Below the pieces are notes generated by a model. That model was not told where the DNA came from, did no database searches, and was given only the letters and a program-made list of their open reading frames with translations. Below are positions 43,731 through 55,030 of a stretch of DNA of 64,000 bases, piece after piece. Position 1 is the first letter of the stretch, and each line of letters opens with the position of its first letter. The stretch is from assembly GCF_030247185.1 (NCBI RefSeq), contig NC_080571.1, forward strand, positions 45,011,502 to 45,075,501. The letters run 5' to 3'. Position numbers and translations under genes: made by a program. The DNA comes from Malaya genurostris. Taxonomy: Eukaryota > Arthropoda > Insecta > Diptera > Culicidae.

Positions 43731-46700
43731 TGCAACTCTGTATATGAAAATGATACGTCATTAATTCGAACATGACAATTACAGCTACTTTTTGTTTGGG
43801 GGTAGCGTTTATTGTAATGTAGTTGGCATTAATTTATTTTTACTATCTTGTATTACATTTCATTTCTCCATCTTATCTGAAGGAATTTTAGAAAACCAAA
43901 AATATTACGCTAGAATAATTGTAAGAAAGGTTAATATAGATAAATCGTCACTAGCCGATGGGACCATTTTCAGTGTTTACCATCTTTGACATACTCTTTT
44001 ATTTAATTTGTACCCACTTGTTAGTATTATCACAAAACAATGATAACGATTCTATTCTATAAAAGTATACTTTTTGCCTCTCCTATATAGAAAGGTTATG
44101 CAATCAATTATCTGTTTCAGTTGGAGACGTAAAATAAATTAGTCTATAAATAAAATAAAACAACGCTGTGAAAGGTCTTAAAATTATTTGACAGCACGAA
44201 ACGCTTCCAAGACACAACATCCTCTCAGATTGCTTCGATCAAGTTTCGCACAAGGTTACGGCAAGTGTCACACCAGTGTCTTGACATAAGTAACGATTAA
44301 TCGATAAAAAACTTCACCGGTAGACTTTAGATTAAGTCAATTGAAGAACCACACGAGGTCATAGGAGGGCTTGTCCGGCAAGCCAAACGGTTCCACATGG
44401 TCCCACTAGCCGCTGTTCAACAGACAGAGCCTAACCTGAAAGGGGTCACCGGCAGGTCAACAGCTGGAAGAAATCGTGTGTAAATTCACATCAGCTCTAG
44501 CATAAATTGCTTACTAACGTTTTACAAGCTTCACCCGACAGTCGGCAACCCTAGGGCTATGGCCTGGGGCCGACAGTGAATCAAACAACATCAGGCACTC
44601 GACGAAAGCATTATTGTTCAGCTTGTAAACACCTTTATTTAAAGATTTCCAATTGCGATACGACTGAATGAGGATAGATATGTACAATTTACCCACGACA
44701 GCTCGAGTTCCTCGGCAGAGGTTGAAACAATAGTTTGATGTTAAAATTAATTAAATTCCTTCTGCCGGAGAACTATCAGCACGAAACCTATTACAGGAGC
44801 AAGGTATCGGCACCGATGCTGGACCGGCGGTCCATCAACACTCGAAGCAATTCAAGAATTCAGCCAAACCAGGCACGGCTACCTCATAACCCAATCGCAC
44901 AGTTGTTTCAGAATGAATTAATTTATTTTCAATACCAAATAGCAAAGGAAACATGTTGAAGATATGGTCGTACCATGGATCATGATCAGCTGCTGCATAC
45001 CACAGCCGGAGACCAACGGAGAGTGGTCCGTTCAGCCGAGTGTGTTTACAAAAGGAGGTTATTTTGAAACAATTTCGCTGTTTTACAAGCGACCCGCGTC
45101 CACACCGGGAAGCTGATAAATCTTGCCTAGGCACGAAACCCCGTTTCTACCTTCTGTCGGAGGGAGAGAGAGAGAGGGAGGTATTGCGAGGTGAGTGTTG
45201 AAAGCTCACAGCAAAAAGGTTTAGCGAATAATTCCTATTGACTCGAATCTTGTAAATATGGCGGTAATTTTTACTGGCCGTCTGTTGTGCCCCTCGAATG
45301 GGCTCATTAATCGAGAGGTCTTTCCCCGTGTGACCCTGCCGATTCGGTGGTGATCTCTCCCACTTCAGCTTAACTAGTTTCCGGTGGATGTTTGCTTATC
45401 GGTCTAATCCTTTCCAAGTGATTTTTCTCCTCTCTCTCTCTCGCTTGTAATTAATGCCCCTTCATAAATATCCGAAAGGTTTCTGGGCAACTCGAAAAAA
45501 AATACGGTACCACTCAATGTTGGGCTATTGGGTCCTACTCTAACGGGGTGCCAGCTGTCGCCGACTCTACGCTGATTCACAGAAATCAGCGCGCGTTAAT
45601 TTGGCAAACCATTTCGATGCTCGGCGCGAATCAAAAACGGGCGGGCCGGGCTGGGCCAGGTCGGCTTCGAGAGCCGCTTTCCGACTATCATCGATTCATC
45701 ACGCACCGCGATCACTTGAAACGTTCCGCCAGTCGGTATGTAAATTGGGTAATAAGTTATCCTAATTACGAGAAGATTTATCACCATCGCGGTACGCTTG
45801 GGAGTCGTAGATTGCCGCGACAGGTCTTTCGCACCGAGGAGGAAGTGTCAGTTGTTCGATGCGGGGATTGTTCGTTTCTGGCTGTGAAATGACAAGCAGT
45901 CTAAATTATGGACCCGATAATATGGCGATATTTTAATTAATTTTCGGCCCTTTATTAGAATATTTGGAATATTGATTTGGCACGAAAAACCTAATTGTTG
46001 ATTTGGTTTAATTATGCGATAAACGATAAACATGTTTTTATGAGGATTGGACAAATTTTATTTGAATAATCGGCATATTTTTTGATCGGGCTCCATCGAC
46101 ATCTCAAAAAGAACTGCTTGTGTAATTTAGTGGTAGAATATGAACCACTTACGTAACGTTCAACTCTTCTTGAGAGAAAAAAACACGCGCAAAAATCGCA
46201 GCAACACATTTTTTTTCATATCATTGGAAATATTGTAAGCAATTTTCAATAAAATTCTCAATAGTATGAGATAACCACAAATAACTTAAAATCTGAAAAG
46301 GTTTGGTATGAACGAGCATTATGGTGAAATTCGGTGCCAAAATAATGGCTGAATTGAACGAATCATCGCACAAAACGTATCGCGCAGAACCGACACATAT
46401 AAATATGGAAGAATTTCAGTGATTGAGCGCAGTGGGCTTACGACACGTTTTGTCCGCTAGTAAAACAGGCACTAACTATGTATGGTTATAAACCATGAGT
46501 ATTTTTAATTGACTAATATGAGTCAAAGTCATTCAATTTTTAACCAAACTGCTCTTATAACTGTTATTCTTGGCGCCGTTTGTTCGTTCATTCTGGCCTG
46601 CGCAGTTGACTGAGTAGGAAGTAAACCAAGTGCATCTTAAGCACCTCAAATCGGTTGGTTCAAGTCCAGAGCTCAGTTCCAGTATCAACTATTCAGTTCC

Positions 46701-47180
46701 TGAATACAGTTACAGGTTCAGGAAACAGTTTCGGATACAGAATCAAGCATTCAGCATTCAATTTCTAATGGAGAAGGAATATTCTGCTGTTCCTGGGTTG
46801 TACAATTGAGGGAAATGACATCAATGTTGTGGCATCGAAGTGACTTAATTATTTGGTTTTTGGTGCTATAATTTTTCGCAAAGAATTACTGTGATATTTT
46901 CCTTCTTTTGACAGTAGCAAATCGACAGTTTGCATATTACCTTTGTACGACTTTCGTTGTTCACGCGGTGTTCCCTCTAATGTGGGCAAAATACGGCGAG
47001 ATTTATTTTGAGCACCTTTCGCAGTTTGAAATTCACTTTTAAACAAGGGAAATTACAATTGCGTTGGAGCAGAATACAACAAAACATGAACAAATCGGCC
47101 CTTTTAAGGACTAGAAATGTTAACAAAAGAGCTATAAGAACTTACGTCAGCACAACACATTGAACGACGGGCAACGTTCA
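43731..47180. other. Mixed block, repeat-poor and GC-richer in its middle
   Basis: Apart from a solo family A end (CCTCTCCTATATAGAAAGG at about 44077-44095), this 3.4 kb has no recognised repeat. The part from 44340 to 45880 is GC-richer, with GAGAGAGAGAGAGGGA near 45163 and CTCTCTCTCTCTC near 45432. A 114-codon open frame at 45548-45892 has no domain and no splice context. It may be single-copy intron or regulatory DNA. Confidence 0.35.
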
Positions 47181-47796
47181 CATGCAATGCAAAAATAAAA
47201 GTATTGATGTGGAACATCTTAACAAAGTAACGCATGTAACACCTACAACTTTCAAAGAAGTAATGCATGTACCTTTTATAATTTACAAAAAAGATACACA
47301 TATAATCAGTGTTGGTGATTGCCGAAAATTTGACAGAAGCTGCTATATTGCTATCTATATTGTATACAACATTTTCAATCCAGTAGAAGATGCTACAAGA
47401 ACTCGAGTCTCTCAATGCATGAACCGCGAGAGATTTTTTCTACATTCCTTCGCTCCACTTCATACTCTCAGTATTTCACGGCCCTTAAAAAAAATTACAG
47501 TCTCATAATGATCGTTGCTGTGTGGAATTTCCCAAGAGAGAATCGCAAGTTGACAATTATCGCAGAAAATCGAGTTGATGATTCAACTTGATGATTCTCA
47601 TACTAGGTTGCAATATTTCAAAACCCTTGTGTGGAGCATTCACATACATTTTCATAGACACAACTTATATGAAGATTATATGCACATAGTTAGAATAAGC
47701 GGCAATAGTAAAATGATTCTATCGCAATTATCAACTGCCTGTATAGAATCGGATCGCGAAACGAGAATAAGCGACCGTATGTTGCTTCAGAGAAGA

Positions 47797-47995
47797 TCCC
47801 CACAGCAGCGTGCTAACCTTTGATTCTCAGAAATGTCATCGAGAGAAATTCGCTCTCGCACTGGTGTCGATTCTATGTTAAGTGAGCCATGCCGGGTTTT
47901 TGTTGTTGCGATGATTTCCAACTCTTTTTGATGGCACTGATTCAATCGTTGAAGAGTTGCCAGTGAACGTTCTTTGATACGATAAAAGCCATCCT
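47797..47995 (+). repeat. Repeat G, uninterrupted copy
   Basis: CCCCACAGCAGCGTGCTAAC, then AGAAATGTCATCGAGAGAAA and GAGCCATGCCGGGTTTTTGTTG. The same order is found at 59430-59815, where a SINE interrupts it. I do not know what the unit is. The nearly exact match argues for an interspersed repeat rather than chance. Confidence 0.7.
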
Positions 47996-48939
47996 TGTAT
48001 ATAATGCCTCATAACTTAGAAAAAGTAATGCATGTAACACCTACGTTCAAAAAAGTAACGTCTTTAACTTACAAAACGGTAACGCCTATTAATTATGAAA
48101 AAGTAACGCTTGTAACGCTTCGTAACGTCCTATTCTTAATAACACATGTAACCCCTGTAACTTCCAAAATGTAACGCTTCGTAACACGTAACATCTTATA
48201 ATTGACATAAAGTAACTCATGTGATACTTCATACCGCCTCTAAAAGTAATGCATGTAACATTTCGTAACACCTACAACTTTCAAAAAAGTAACTTATGTA
48301 ACGCTTCGCAAGACCTATAACTTACGAAAGCAAGCAACGCATGTAACGATTATAATTTACAAACCATTAACACCTGAAACGCCTCATGAATTTGGATAAG
48401 TAACACATGTAACATTTCGTAACACCTATAAATTACCGAAAAGCAACGCATATAACGTTTCGGAAGGCCTATAATTTATGAAAAAGTAATGAATGTAACG
48501 CTTCGTAACACCTATATCTTACAAAACTGTAACGCAGGTAATGCTTGGAAACGCTTATAATTAACAAAAAAGTAACGCATTTAACGGTTCATAACACTTA
48601 TAACATAGGAAAGTAATGCATGTAACGCCTCATAACTTCCAAAAAGTAACGCTTCGTAACACTTAACTTATGTAAATGTTACGCATGTAACGTTTCGTAA
48701 CGCCTATAACTTATGAAAAAGTAACGCATGTAACGGTTTGTAACGCTTACAACTCTCAAAAAGCAACACTTATGATATAGTAATGCAAGTAATGCATGTA
48801 AAGCTTCGTAACACTTTAGCTTCCAAACGCATGTAACTATAGAAAAAGTGACGCATATACCGGTTCGTAACGCCTATAACTAACTGAAAAGTAACGCTTG
48901 TAACGCCTTATAACACCAAATGTAATGCCTGTGATAGGG

Positions 48940-49672
48940 AGCAGGTCACTTTGCTGAAAGCCATTTCGCCGAAAGTCGTTTCGCCGAAAGTCGTTTCGCC
49001 CAATGAATCATTTCGCCAAAAGGGTCGGAAGCGGCGGCCTCTTGCATACAAACCTGTAACCGCCTCGACTGCCCGGTCTACTCGAAGCAAGGTTTCTTTG
49101 CTTTAGTTAGGTCCGAACGAGCGGTAGCGAGGTCGGACAGCACACGAATCACATCGATGTGGCGAAGCCGTATTAGACATTTTTCCACTTAGTAAACGGA
49201 AAATACCACATACACTTGCCAGGTAGATACAGCTATGCAATTGCTTTGATTTTTAGTGGCTAATAGTCAACAAGTTTCCTTGGGAACTCCGCTCTGAAGT
49301 TCATGAATCAATCTTAATTCAAGAGTTCAAGAATCAATATTTATTCAAGAAGTACAATTGTAGATCAACAAAACGGGCGTATTATCGTATTATCGTTCAT
49401 TTGTGTTTATTTTAAATCAATTTCAATTATAATATTAAGACAATTGGAGGAATCGGTGAAATTACCCTTCCGGCGAAATGGTTTTCGGCGAAATGACATT
49501 CGGCGAAATGTCATTCGGCAAAATGTCATTCAGCGAAAAAACCCTTTCGGCGAAATGACTTTCGGCGAAATGACTTTCGGTGAAAAAACTTTCGGTGAAA
49601 TGACTTTCGATGAAATGACTTTCGACGAAACGGCTTTCGGCGAAATGGTTTTCGGCAAAATGACCCTGATTC
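48940..49672. mobile_element. Inverted-repeat element with 15-base subrepeat ends
   Basis: The left end carries four to five units of the type AAGTCGTTTCGCCG on one strand, and the right end (49465-49672) about fourteen units of TTCGGCGAAATGAC on the other, so the whole is an inverted-repeat element with reiterated ends. The outermost sequence is GGTCACTTTGCTGAAAGCC on the left and GGCAAAATGACCCT on the right. The 430-base centre has no ORF of note. It lies inside the minisatellite. The Phe-Gly-Glu-Met-Thr open frame at the right end is only a reading of the repeat. Confidence 0.8.
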
Positions 49673-49949
49673 TGTAACTACGATATACAAAAAAGTAACG
49701 CATGTAACGCCTCATCATATCTTAACCCTAAAAATTAACGCATATAACGCCTCATAACTGACAAAAATTAACGCTTGTAAAGCTTCGTAACACCTGTAAC
49801 AACTTTAAAAAAAGTTACACATGTAACGCTTCCTAATGTCTATAACTATCGAAAAAGTGACGCATGTAACGGTTCGTAGCGCCTATAACTTACAAAAAAT
49901 AGTGCTTGTAACTCCTCATAACACCTTTCCAATTCTTAATCCAATTTCC

Positions 49950-50589
49950 AATTTTCAAATGTGCGAAAGAATGAAGAAAAGCCACCGATTTTCTCGAAAA
50001 CTGACGAAAACAATTCCTGCACACTACGATTCAAATGGAAGGCCTTATGGTCGTTATAGCCTGTTGTAAAATTTTATCCGGATCCGACCTCCTGTTCCGG
50101 TAATATAAAGTGAAGAGTATTTTAAATAGAAAACGTCAACATAATGATACAAAGGCTAAACAGCTTCTAAGAAACTATGACTGACTGTTTCAATGTAAAC
50201 TTTTTGTCAACTGATGATCAAAATATTCGCATCCGCTATAGTGGTCTCCGGTGTCCGGTTCTTGAAGTACCGGAAATTATGACTAAAAACTCTAAACAAA
50301 CGGGACCCACTTTGATTGTACCGGTATAATTACACCGATTTACATGAACTTGTGCTAAAATGAAAGGTTTTACGGCTAGGGAATTTTATAAACAACCGAC
50401 TTTTGGTATGGGAATTATATGGTGAAGAGTGTTAAAAATTTCAAACCTTAATTCAAAATTAAATGCGAAATACGTGCAATCGTTTAAACTAATCAAATAT
50501 TTTGGTTATACAAATTCATACAAATTCAAATAAATTTGCATCCATTTTTTATATCAGCGATTTAAGAAAGGCATCATTACACAACACTC
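49950..50589 (-). repeat. Family A copy 8
   Basis: Phrases ATTTTCTCGAAAACTGACG, TGGAAGGCCTTATGGTCG, ATCCGGATCCGACCTCC and, at the end, TTAAGAAAGGCATCATTACAC match other copies. The GT-rich end is missing, probably lost at the border with the minisatellite. Confidence 0.6.
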
Positions 50590-50960
50590 TATGGATTGGA
50601 AATGGTTTCACTTTTAAAAAATCGAAGACTTGTTGCTTCCGTCACTTTCACAAATTGACTCAGACCGTATATTGTTATTATTATCGAACATGCTCCAAGG
50701 TAGCAATCTAGGACCGCTACTATTTTCACTGTTCTGTAATGATGTTTGTTACTTTCTGTCACCAACATGACGACCTGAATCTTTTTCTCATTATTCGATA
50801 CGATGTGAAGTGTTTATAGCAACAACTCGATATATTCTGCAAGTGGTTAATTTCGGTTCCGGTTCACATTTAGTATACGGCTAATTTCAAGAGCTTAGGC
50901 ATTAGTGACCACCCATGGTTGCTCATTGAATATTTTAATATGATTTACATTCACACAAAG
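50590..50960 (+). pseudogene. Non-LTR reverse transcriptase scrap
   Basis: In the frame from 50690 the sequence reads MLQGSNLGPLLFSLFCNDV, a good match to the PQGS.LGPLLF..F.ND block of LINE polymerases. Further on, in shifted frames, come DLNLFLIIRYDVKCL and QQLDIFCKW, which match the region that follows the catalytic box. Only about 90 residues remain, with stops and shifts. The AWCKK-type thumb seen at 27.1 kb is similar in kind. Confidence 0.7.
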
Positions 50961-51996
50961 CGATGCATATTATCCCCGTATAATGAATCAGACAGTCGAA
51001 ACAAAAAATACCAAAATTCACAAATGAAGGCATTGAAAAAGTGCTAGACGAGGATCGAATACAAAAATAATGACGAATCTTAATTTGGAAGGATTTTCAT
51101 TAGGACCTGGAGGTCGTCATCAATTTATTGATTTTATTTTATCGCACAATTTCATAAGTCATTTTACAAACGCCCATTTGTTGTCAGGGTGGTCAAACAA
51201 GAATCTCCAACGGATACTACTTGTTTTACACGCAGTTATTGTTCCGATAACTTTCCCATTCCATTATAATCCCGTTGATCGATTTCATTCATCAACGTAT
51301 GGAAATTCCGACCGCTTCCGGGTTGGATGAAATATGTGTCCCCTAATGATATGCAAATGCGCAGTATATGAAACGCTTTTCGCCATATGTCATATGTCTA
51401 GGGAATCCTTTGACGTTTTGTTTTCTTCTGCTTCTGCCGACCCGGAGCGGCACGGAATTCTAGTATGCAAATTCGCCCGCGCTAAATTTATCGACGACAG
51501 ATAACAGACCACCTCTGCCCGCAATGGCCAGGTTCAGGGCTACGGTTCCCCCGGTTGGGTCAGAACAGCGTCGGCGAATTTTGAAGTCAACGATCCTCCC
51601 GAGCTGCGAGCGAGGAATGGAACGAGTTCTTCTCTCCGGTATGATCGATTGCGGTGGTAAATTTTTCACTTTGATTTTGTGTTTTTATGACGAAAATGGT
51701 TTTTGTGTACCATTTTGTTTCTTTGGCGGCTTTATGATTGTTTTATAAGGTACAACTTGACAGAACAACCGAATGAGTATTAGATTACAAAATCGTTTTG
51801 AATTATTCATGAACATTTTTAAGGCCGATAGGCAAAATTTTTAATGCCTTATTTAGAACAAAATTGTCTTGTTCGGAAGATTAATTGCTAACCAAATGTT
51901 GTTCTGTTTTTGTGGAAATTCAATGACAATGACCATCATTGGATCAAGACGTTTTGGTTTCTGCAGGAGTGGAAAAAAAAGGTTTGCTTTACTCAC
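50961..51996. other. Probable intron of the ADAMTS gene, no feature
   Basis: This lies immediately downstream (minus strand) of the ADAMTS exon. The part at 51420-51660 is GC-richer, but no frame has a recognised domain or paired splice sites. It is consistent with intron sequence. Confidence 0.4.
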
Positions 51997-52192
51997 CTTC
52001 CTGGCTGCTGTCCAGGGCACAATTGCTACTGGCATCCTTGGCCGTCGTTTCTACCACATCGTCGTCGATGGTTAGAATTTCCGGCACGCCACGTTCCCGG
52101 GAAAGGGCATGCCAGATGTTGGTGTCCTCGTTGGAGTACTTTTCCACCGGTTCGATGAAAAAGGAACCGTTGGAGGTGCGAATGTGTCCTCT
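51997..52192 (-). CDS. ADAMTS metalloprotease propeptide exon (internal, partial gene)
   Basis: This is the only host exon I can support. Read on the minus strand, a pyrimidine-rich tract ending TTACACACTTTCAG precedes the exon, and GTGAGT follows its last base. The 196 bases are open in one frame, phase 0 at entry and phase 1 at exit, and encode 65 residues. They begin RGHIRTSNGSFFIEPVEKYS and go on with NIWHALSRERGVPEILTIDDD. The pattern GxIRT..G.(F/Y)FIEP is typical of the propeptide of secreted ADAMTS proteases, which restrain the zinc protease domain in the secretory pathway and are cut off by furin. The furin site, protease domain and thrombospondin repeats would lie on other exons. None was found in the window, so the introns must be long. 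Codon use is GC-rich at third positions, unlike the surrounding DNA. The paralogue (AdamTS-A, AdamTS-B or stall type) cannot be decided. Confidence 0.75.
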
Positions 52193-52689
52193 CTGAAAGT
52201 GTGTAAGGAAAATGTAACAAGGTGTTGAAAAAAAATTTTTTGATATGAGAAATAATTATAATGTATCGAAATTTTATGAAAATAATATGTCTAAAAGAAA
52301 TATCGATCCGATTAGGACTGTTAATTGAAGTTTATAAATAGTATGAATAGTAATAAAACACTTGGAAAGGGAAAAAAAGGATTGATATTTCACGTACTTA
52401 ACGGAAAGAAGACGACTCATTCAATTCTTTCGTAAATGATTTGGTCGTTTAGAGGCAGGGTTTGGATGAATGAAGCAGTGAAGAAGAGTATACATGCTTC
52501 ACTGGGTATGATATTCATGAATATACCTGCTTTATGAATCATGTCGCTTTTGAGGAAGCGTGAGCCTTGTTGCTTTATTGAAGTGGCTGTCCATGCACGA
52601 GAATAGAAGAGAGCGAACAATATTCACCCCTACTACTGTTTCTATTTCTCTCGGTAAGAGAGAAGCTCTAGCCCCATAATTCACTGCAA
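52193..52689. other. Intron side of the ADAMTS exon, no feature
   Basis: Contains the polypyrimidine tract and acceptor of the exon at its low end. Otherwise AT-rich with no recognised repeat. Upstream exons of the gene, if within the window, lie at higher coordinates and were not found. Confidence 0.4.
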
Positions 52690-53515
52690 GCAAATTAGCT
52701 TCACGGTGCAAGATAGTGATGAAGATTGAATATTCAGTTTTCGCTAGCAGACTGATGACTGGCTCTTAACTGTCGCATGTTTCTTCGAGGTCCGAACGCG
52801 ATTCACATTTATACAGAATTGCACATACAGGTGTGCACAGCCACCGCTCGAGCGTTTATTAGAGTAAAGGTTTTGCTGTAATGGTAACATGTGCTTCTTA
52901 CAGCTCTCGAAGCTCATAGCAATATACAATGAAAATTCAATGAAAAAATGTTCAACGCGGAATACTGATTAAAAAACTTATTTTTTATCCTACTGGTTGA
53001 TTACCTATCATGCACTACTACGATTAAACCCAATTAAACACTATTCAGCAGGAATTTGATTTACACAAGTAACAAGAGTTCAGGAGCTAGTTTCTCTCTA
53101 ACAGCCAGCAAACGAAGCGTTTGTTTGTTTGCAGTATTTGGTGAGACCAATTAAACACTATTCAGCAGGAATTTGATTTACACAAGTAACAAGAGTTCAG
53201 GAGCTAGTTTCTCTCTAACAGCCAGCAAACGAAGCGTTTGTTTGTTTGCAGTATTTGGTGAGATCACCAGATCGCCATTCGCCATTGCGAATTGCTTCGC
53301 TCCTGTTACTTCTGTTTATAATATTCGAGTATAACTAAGAATTCTTACCCTCTACTAACTTGACACGAGTTGAATAAGTGATATGCACCAGTTTTCGTGG
53401 CATAAAGTCATCATTAACAGCCGTTCGCGTCGGAGAGCCAGTCATCAGCCTGTTAGCGAAAACTGAATATATAATCTTCATCACTTACTAGCCCCGTGAA
53501 GATCGTTAGCATGCA
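52690..53515. mobile_element. Inverted-repeat element with a tandem duplication inside
   Basis: AGATAGTGATGAAGATTGAATA with TTCAGTTTTCGCTAGCAGAC and GATGACTGGCTC on the left are matched in reverse on the right by GAGCCAGTCATCAGCCTG, TTAGCGAAAACTGAATA and AATCTTCATCACTTACTAG. The arms are about 100 bases and moderately diverged. The outer limits are uncertain because weaker similarity continues past them. No protein is encoded. Confidence 0.6.
53031..53264. repeat. Tandem duplication, 2 x 117 bases
   Basis: Copies 53031-53147 and 53148-53264 differ at a single position, the last base of the unit (C versus T). The unit starts CAATTAAACACTATTCAGCA and ends GCAGTATTTGGTGAGA. The near identity points to a recent event, or to an assembly artefact at this point. 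Confidence 0.93.
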
Positions 53516-54117
53516 ATGAATTGTTTGTGAGAAGAACGACGTTCAGGACCACGAGAGAGCAAACTATATTCACGGCTTCTGTGCTTCATGAAGACACTAA
53601 TACCAGCACACTATACCATCTGTGGATATGTGGAATATATTTGCTTCCACTAGCATTTTGTTTGTGTGGTTCTTTTTGGCTGGAAAGGCGTCCTCTTTGT
53701 GAGCGGTGGAATTGTTCGCTCACAATGCAATGGAAACTATATATTCATTCACCAGTGAATGAATATTCCATACCCTGTTCAGAGGTTCTGGTACCGTAAG
53801 CGTATCCGGATTTGTGCAAAGCGCACTTAACTGTTTTTCCTTATTTCAGAATTAACGTCTTCGACTCATCACTGCATTTACAGTTTATGTTGAACTGCTA
53901 ATCCACCCTCGCGATGCAACAGAATATACTGATGGGCCAAAGATTGAGCTTAAAAACGCAAAGATCTTCGCGGTCAAACATAACTTATGTACCAGACGCA
54001 CAGATGGCGCTATCGTTATCAAATCTATATGACGTTTATGAAGTACCAACGGCCAAAAGACTATGTGTGAAATTTTATGACATTTCAAAGAGTTAGAAAA
54101 AAGTGACAGTCGTTTAG
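53516..54117. other. Non-coding DNA
   Basis: A 92-codon open frame at 53521-53799 shows no domain. ATATATTCATTCACCAGTGAATGAATAT near 53740 is a perfect palindrome. Confidence 0.4.
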
Positions 54118-54590
54118 TTGAGCTATTATTGCTTCATGATGGAAAAAACTGTACAAGCTTTGAAGCTGCTTCAAAAGTGTTATCCGGACGCTGCTCCATT
54201 AAAAATAATAATTTGTTATTGGATTATTAAATTCAAACGTGGTCGTCCAATTGTGGTGGTTACTACAAAAATCATCAAACTAGTTCACGAATTGGTTATA
54301 TCTAATCATAGATTGAAATAGTGCGAGATTGTTAAGGCCGTTAAAATATCAGAAGACAGTGTGTTTACAATATTTGATAAGAAAGCTGTTTTCATGGTGG
54401 GTGCCGCGTTTACTCACAGTCGATCGAAAACAACATGCTGTTGATGATTCAGAACAGTGTTTGGCCATGTTTAGCAGTAAAAAATCAGATTTTTTTTTGC
54501 GTCAATATGTGACAATATGTATTTCAGTATTTTGGGATGTACATGATATTGTCTTCGTCGACTCTCTTGAGAAAGAAAAAAAACAATAAA
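54118..54590 (+). pseudogene. mariner transposase relic with a large internal deletion
   Basis: The first frame contains KFKRGRP and TKIIKLVHELVISNHRLK, then a stop, CEIVKAVKISEDSVFTIF, and after a shift WVPRLLTVDRKQHAVDDSEQ with CLAMFSSKKSDFFLRQYVT. Directly after RQYVT the reading jumps to SVFWDVHDIVFVDSLEKEKK. In related mariners a catalytic MDETWIHH segment and about 50 further residues lie between these points, and the homologous copy at 15250-16310 still has them. So this copy lost its first catalytic Asp by deletion. DNA identity with the 15 kb copy is evident, for example GTGGGTGCCGCGTTTACTC. Confidence 0.8.
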
Positions 54591-55030
54591 TATCGAATAC
54601 AACATAGTGTTGTATCGGTCGTTTTGCGCAAAGTTGCGCTGTGTGTGATCTGCTAATTTCAACTCGTGTACATTTAATATTGCATGAACATTCAACCGCG
54701 AGAAAGATTGATTCCCGTTGGATCCCGTATAACTTGACAGTCACGCAAAAGAAGCCTAGTGTACATTGGTGCAGAAAAATGCATAAGAAATACAAACGCA
54801 GAAGCTCAAGAGACGTATATAGAATCGTGACAGGTGACAAATCATGGATCTATGTGCCATATGAGTCGGAAACACAGCAACAGCAATTGACTGTATCGGT
54901 CTTTCAAGACGTAGAGCAAAATACAACAAAAGTTGCTCATGTTCGAAGCACTTCGAAGCAAATGGTCGCCAGTTTCTTTGGAAAAACGAGTCTAGTGGCA
55001 ACTGTGCCATTGAATCGGTGTGCATCGTAA
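54591..55030 (+). pseudogene. Second, different mariner transposase fragment
   Basis: From about 54641 the plus frame is open for 129 codons and reads RVHLILHEHSTARKIDSRWI, SVHWCRKMHKKYKRRSSRDV, YRIVTGDKSWIYVPYESE, then VFQDVEQNTTKVAHVRSTSK and MVASFFGKTSLVATVPLN. This is mariner, but of another subfamily: it has VTGDKSWIY where the neighbour's family has VTMDETWIHH. The first catalytic Asp is present, though the usual Glu two residues on is Lys. The last two thirds of the catalytic core are missing. It lies end to end with the previous relic. Confidence 0.8.

Larger units (their letters stand above)
47181..49920. repeat. Degenerate minisatellite, unit about 40 bases
   Basis: The phrases AAAAAGTAACGCATGTAACG and CTTCGTAACACCTATAACTT alternate with many substitutions and small indels from about 48000 to 48935 and again from 49680 to 49920, with an early outlier at 47225-47290. 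Unit boundaries drift, so the array is old. It is split by an inserted element (48940-49672) and, between 47290 and 47990, by unrelated sequence. Not coding. Confidence 0.85.

Noticed and set aside
45548..45892. Plus-strand 114-codon open frame
   Set aside because: No recognisable domain, no conserved composition and no splice context. GC-rich DNA produces longer chance frames.
49444..49718. Open frames with a repeated FGEMT pattern on the plus strand and a complementary frame on the minus strand
   Set aside because: The 15-base motif is a multiple of three, so repeats stay open by chance. The reading is confined to the element's terminal array.
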